Below are positions 19,731 through 22,287 of a stretch of 22,287 bases of DNA, one piece after another. Position numbers and translations under genes: made by a program. Below the pieces are notes generated by a model. It had not been told where the DNA came from and made no database searches. It saw only the letters and a program-made list of their open reading frames with translations. How positions within the stretch are numbered: position 1 is the stretch's first letter; each line of letters opens with the position of its first letter. The DNA comes from Chloroflexi bacterium UBA4736 (GTDB lineage Bacteria > Chloroflexota > Dormibacteria > Dormibacterales > Dormibacteraceae): positions 1-22,287 of the forward strand of contig DHIW01000106.1 of NCBI GenBank assembly GCA_002404015.1, written 5' to 3'.

Positions 19731-21375
19731 ATTCGAGAGCGTCCGCGTCCTGGTCCACGTCGGAGAGGGAGGGCAGCACGACTACCGGGGAATGGCGGCC
19801 CCGCTCCTGCGCCGCCTCGAGGCGGGCGGCTTCCAGCTGACGGTCGTGTCCACCCGGGAGCTCCCGCCCCTGGAGGGCCACCACGTGCTGCTGGCCGCCA
19901 CCGACCATCCGCTCGACGAGGCCGCGCACGCCCGTTTGGCCGCCTATCTCAAGGGGGGCGGCGGCCTGCTCGCCCTCCACCAGACGCTCGAGGCATGGGG
20001 CTGGGCCGCCGGCGATGAGGCGCCCGAAACCGAGCTGACCGTCCGGCCCCGTCCAGGGGGCCCGATCTCGGATCGCCTGGACGCCGAGTTCCCGCTGCGC
20101 GACCGGTTCCCGCTCTTCGAGCCGCCGCCGGAGGCGGAGGTCCTGCTCAGCGTGCCCTGGCACTACGGCGAGCGCGTGCTGGCTTACGGCCGGGCCGCCG
20201 GAGGCGGGCGGGTCGTCCACCTCGGCGCCGGCCACTCGGCCGCCGTGTACGCCGATCCCAGGTTCGGCCAGGTCGTCCACCGCTGCCTCCGGCACGCGGC
20301 CGGCCTCCAGCCCGCCCCGCCCATCGGCGTCGGGCTCTACGGCTACGGCGCGATCGGCCGCGAGCACGCCTCGGCGGTCGGCGAGGTGACCGGGTTCGAG
20401 CTCCGGGGGATCTGCGACCGCGTCCCTGAACGCCGCTCGGCGGCGGCCGCGGCCCACCAGGTGCGGGCCCACTCCGAGGCTGCCGAGATGCTGGCCGACC
20501 CGGCCATTGACCTGGTCGTGGTCGGTGTGCCGCCCGCCGCCCATGCCGGGGCCGTGCTGGAGGCGGTGGCGGCCGGCAAGCACGTAGTCTGCGAGAAGCC
20601 GTTCGCGCTCCGGGTCGCCGAGGTGGACCGCATGCTGGAGGCGGCGAGCCAGGCGGGGCGCTTCCTGACCGTCTATCAGAGCCGGCGCTGGGACCCCGAC
20701 TTCGTCCGCCTCCGGGGCGCGCTCGTGGAGGGCGCGATCGGCGAGCTCTTCTACATGGAGTCCTTCATCGGCGGCTTCGGGCACCCCTGCAGCTACTGGC
20801 ACAGCCACGAGCCGATCTCCGGCGGCACCATCTACGATTGGGGCTCCCACTACTTCGACTGGGTGCTCCAGCTCTTCAGCGACCCGGTCGTCGCAGTCAG
20901 CGCGACGGCTCACAAGCGGGTCTGGCACGACGTGACCAACTCCGACCAGGTTCGCGTCGACCTCACTTTCGAGGGTGGCGCCCAAGCGACGTTCCTGCAG
21001 TCCGACATCGCGGCTGCCGGCAAGCCCAAGTGGTACCTGTTGGGCACGGCCGGCGCCCTCACCGGGGACTGGCGCTACGAGACGGTCAAGGCTCGCTCCT
21101 GGACCGGCGACCTGGTCGAGGAGCGCCTGGCGCCCTCCGAGTCGCCGGCCGAGCTGACGGTGCACCGGCCCGACGGGCATGGCGGAGCCGATCGGGACCG
21201 CCTGGTCCTGGCACCGCGCGTCCCGAATGGCTTCTACCGCAACCTCGCCGACCACCTCCTCCTGGGTGAGCCGGCCGCGGTCACCGCCCTGGAGGCGCGC
21301 CGCAACGTGGCCGTCATGGAGGCGGCCGCGCGCTCCATCGCGGCCGGCGGCGAGCGGCTGCAGGTGCGCATATAG
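19723..21375 (+). CDS. ThuA-like domain fused to Gfo/Idh/MocA oxidoreductase
   Basis: A 550-residue two-domain protein. Residues 1 to about 198 resemble ThuA/trehalose-utilisation glutamine-amidotransferase-like folds: VRVLVHVGEGGQHDYRGMAA, LKGGGGLLALHQTLEAWGW and GGRVVHLGAGHSAAVYADPR. Residues from 200 are a Gfo/Idh/MocA oxidoreductase: Rossmann GYGAIG (207-212), CEKP motif with Lys292, then GGTIYDWGSHYFDWVLQLF for the C-terminal sheet domain with its catalytic-type His. It probably oxidises or epimerises a sugar or inositol-like compound with NAD(P); substrate unknown. ThuA-like proteins are often neighbours of Gfo/Idh genes, so the fusion is a plausible functional pairing. ATG 19723 overlaps the glycosyltransferase stop by 8 nt; ATG 19708 is an in-frame alternative. 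Confidence 0.87.
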   Translation: MSEFESVRVLVHVGEGGQHDYRGMAAPLLRRLEAGGFQLTVVSTRELPPLEGHHVLLAATDHPLDEAAHARLAAYLKGGGGLLALHQTLEAWGWAAGDEAPETELTVRPRPGGPISDRLDAEFPLRDRFPLFEPPPEAEVLLSVPWHYGERVLAYGRAAGGGRVVHLGAGHSAAVYADPRFGQVVHRCLRHAAGLQPAPPIGVGLYGYGAIGREHASAVGEVTGFELRGICDRVPERRSAAAAAHQVRAHSEAAEMLADPAIDLVVVGVPPAAHAGAVLEAVAAGKHVVCEKPFALRVAEVDRMLEAASQAGRFLTVYQSRRWDPDFVRLRGALVEGAIGELFYMESFIGGFGHPCSYWHSHEPISGGTIYDWGSHYFDWVLQLFSDPVVAVSATAHKRVWHDVTNSDQVRVDLTFEGGAQATFLQSDIAAAGKPKWYLLGTAGALTGDWRYETVKARSWTGDLVEERLAPSESPAELTVHRPDGHGGADRDRLVLAPRVPNGFYRNLADHLLLGEPAAVTALEARRNVAVMEAAARSIAAGGERLQVRI

Positions 21376-22268
21376 GCGGGCGCGGCCTCGGCTGGGGGAT
21401 CCTGGGGGCGTCCTGGATCGGCGGCCGCGCCGTGCTCCCTGCGATCGCCGCCTCGTCCAACGGGCGCCTGCTGTCCCTGGCCAGTCGTGACGCGGGGCGG
21501 GCGCGCGTCATGGCCGAGCAGCACGGTGTTGAGCGCTGCGTCGAAACCTATGACGCAGTGCTTGAGGACCCTGCTGTGGAGGCGGTCTACATCCCGCTCG
21601 TGAACAGCCTGCACCGGGAATGGACGCTGCGAGCCCTGCGCGCCGGCAAGCACGTGCTGTGCGAGAAGCCGCTCGCCCTCAACGCCGCCGAGGCCGAGGA
21701 GATGGCCGCGGCCGCCGAGGCCGCGGGGCGCCTGCTCATGGAAGCGCTCATGTACCGCTTCCACCCCCGCATGCGCGAGCTCGCCGAGTCCGTGACCGCC
21801 GCCCGCCATGTCCATGCGGTGTTCGGCTTCTCGCTCGACGCGCCCGGCAACTACCGGCTCGACCCACAGCTCGGCGGGGGCGCCCTGCTGGACGTGGGCT
21901 CATACACCGTTAGCGCCGCCCGCTGGCTGCTCGGGGAGCCGCGCGAGGTGCATGCCGTGGCCCGCCGGGGACCCTCTGGCGTCGACACTACCGTGAGCGC
22001 ACTGCTCGGCTTCGCGGGCGGCGCCCAGGCCACGCTGCTCGCCAGCTTCGAGACGCCGGAGGTCCAGGAGCTGGTGGTGGTCACCGGCGACCGCGTCGTC
22101 CGCCTCGAGCAGCCCTTCACCGCCTGGCGGGATCCGGCCGACCCCTACCAGCTGATGGTGGAGGCGTTCGCCGCCGCCGCGCTCGACGGAGGGCCGGCGC
22201 CGCTGCCGGCCGCCGACTCGATCGCCAACCTGCGAGTCCTGGACCGCATCGCCGAGCTGATCCGCTAG
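21372..22268 (+). CDS. Gfo/Idh/MocA family oxidoreductase with non-canonical start
   Basis: A second NAD(P)-dependent sugar-type dehydrogenase. The Rossmann region WGILGASWIGGRAVLPAI is complete, followed by SLASRD, VYIPLVNSLH, the GKHVLCEKPLALN motif (Lys99), MEALMYRFHPRM and GGGALLDVGSYTVSAARWLL of the C-terminal domain. It resembles the dihydrodiol-dehydrogenase/glucose-fructose oxidoreductase branch. No ATG, GTG or TTG exists in frame upstream of the Rossmann motif. ATA 21372 overlaps the previous stop as ATAG and would give MGGRGLGWGILG, a normal N-terminus (298 residues). The GTG at 21432 would remove the cofactor loop. An unusual start codon, or a small sequence error, is needed to explain it. 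Probably co-transcribed with the fusion gene. Confidence 0.82.
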   Translation: MGGRGLGWGILGASWIGGRAVLPAIAASSNGRLLSLASRDAGRARVMAEQHGVERCVETYDAVLEDPAVEAVYIPLVNSLHREWTLRALRAGKHVLCEKPLALNAAEAEEMAAAAEAAGRLLMEALMYRFHPRMRELAESVTAARHVHAVFGFSLDAPGNYRLDPQLGGGALLDVGSYTVSAARWLLGEPREVHAVARRGPSGVDTTVSALLGFAGGAQATLLASFETPEVQELVVVTGDRVVRLEQPFTAWRDPADPYQLMVEAFAAAALDGGPAPLPAADSIANLRVLDRIAELIR

Positions 22269-22287
22269 CAGGCCGCTGAAAAAGGAA

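Noticed and set aside
22269..22287. Possible gene or element start at the right edge
   Set aside because: Only 19 nt remain after the last stop; nothing can be assigned.

Overview
The window is a gene-dense, very GC-rich bacterial chromosome segment with housekeeping synteny. It fits a rod-shaped member of the high-GC Terrabacteria. The Chloroflexota/Dormibacterota neighbourhood is my best guess from overall protein character (HspR-type MerR regulator, L27 without a cleaved leader, many apparently leaderless genes). That is inference, not a phylogenetic result. There are no rRNA or tRNA genes, CRISPR arrays, transposases or phage genes.

Layout. 1-588 is the 3' end of clpX, convergent with a RidA-family gene on the minus strand (617-1015). 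A short-chain dehydrogenase (1057-1845) diverges from ridA across a 41-bp gap in which both genes have a TANNNT -10 box exactly 6 nt before the ATG. A 318-bp gap follows. It holds a short G-run/C-run repeat, hairpins and a possible 17-codon valine-containing leader ORF before valS (2164-4725). Next come four membrane-protein genes (4752-9031). The first and third look like antiporter-type subunits of complex I/group-4 hydrogenases, but the charged residues expected for proton transfer appear to be missing. A 28-bp perfect palindrome separates the third gene from the fourth.

9137-14528 is a complete elongasome operon, mreB-mreC-mreD-mrdA(PBP2)-rodA, with most junctions overlapping by 4 nt. The mreB/mreC junction carries a second copy of the G/C-run repeat, and the apparent mreC start codon lies inside it. 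14557-17613 is the conserved rplU-rpmA-obg-nadD-rsfS block (ribosome assembly and NAD synthesis). nadD has no ATG/GTG/TTG start upstream of its nucleotide-binding motif.

17712-18443 holds a single-domain response regulator and an HspR-like MerR regulator. The 180-bp gap after them contains a promoter and a strong intrinsic terminator about 80 nt apart. The predicted small RNA can display, in a hairpin loop, a sequence identical to the 3' tail typical of 16S rRNA (anti-Shine-Dalgarno). The window closes with a GT4 glycosyltransferase, a ThuA-like/Gfo-Idh-MocA fusion and a second Gfo/Idh/MocA oxidoreductase, probably one carbohydrate-related operon.

The most promising undescribed items are the anti-SD small RNA, the divergent complex I-like membrane operon, the repeat-embedded mreC start with a possible -1 frameshift site, the putative valS leader peptide, and the recurring leaderless -10 architecture.
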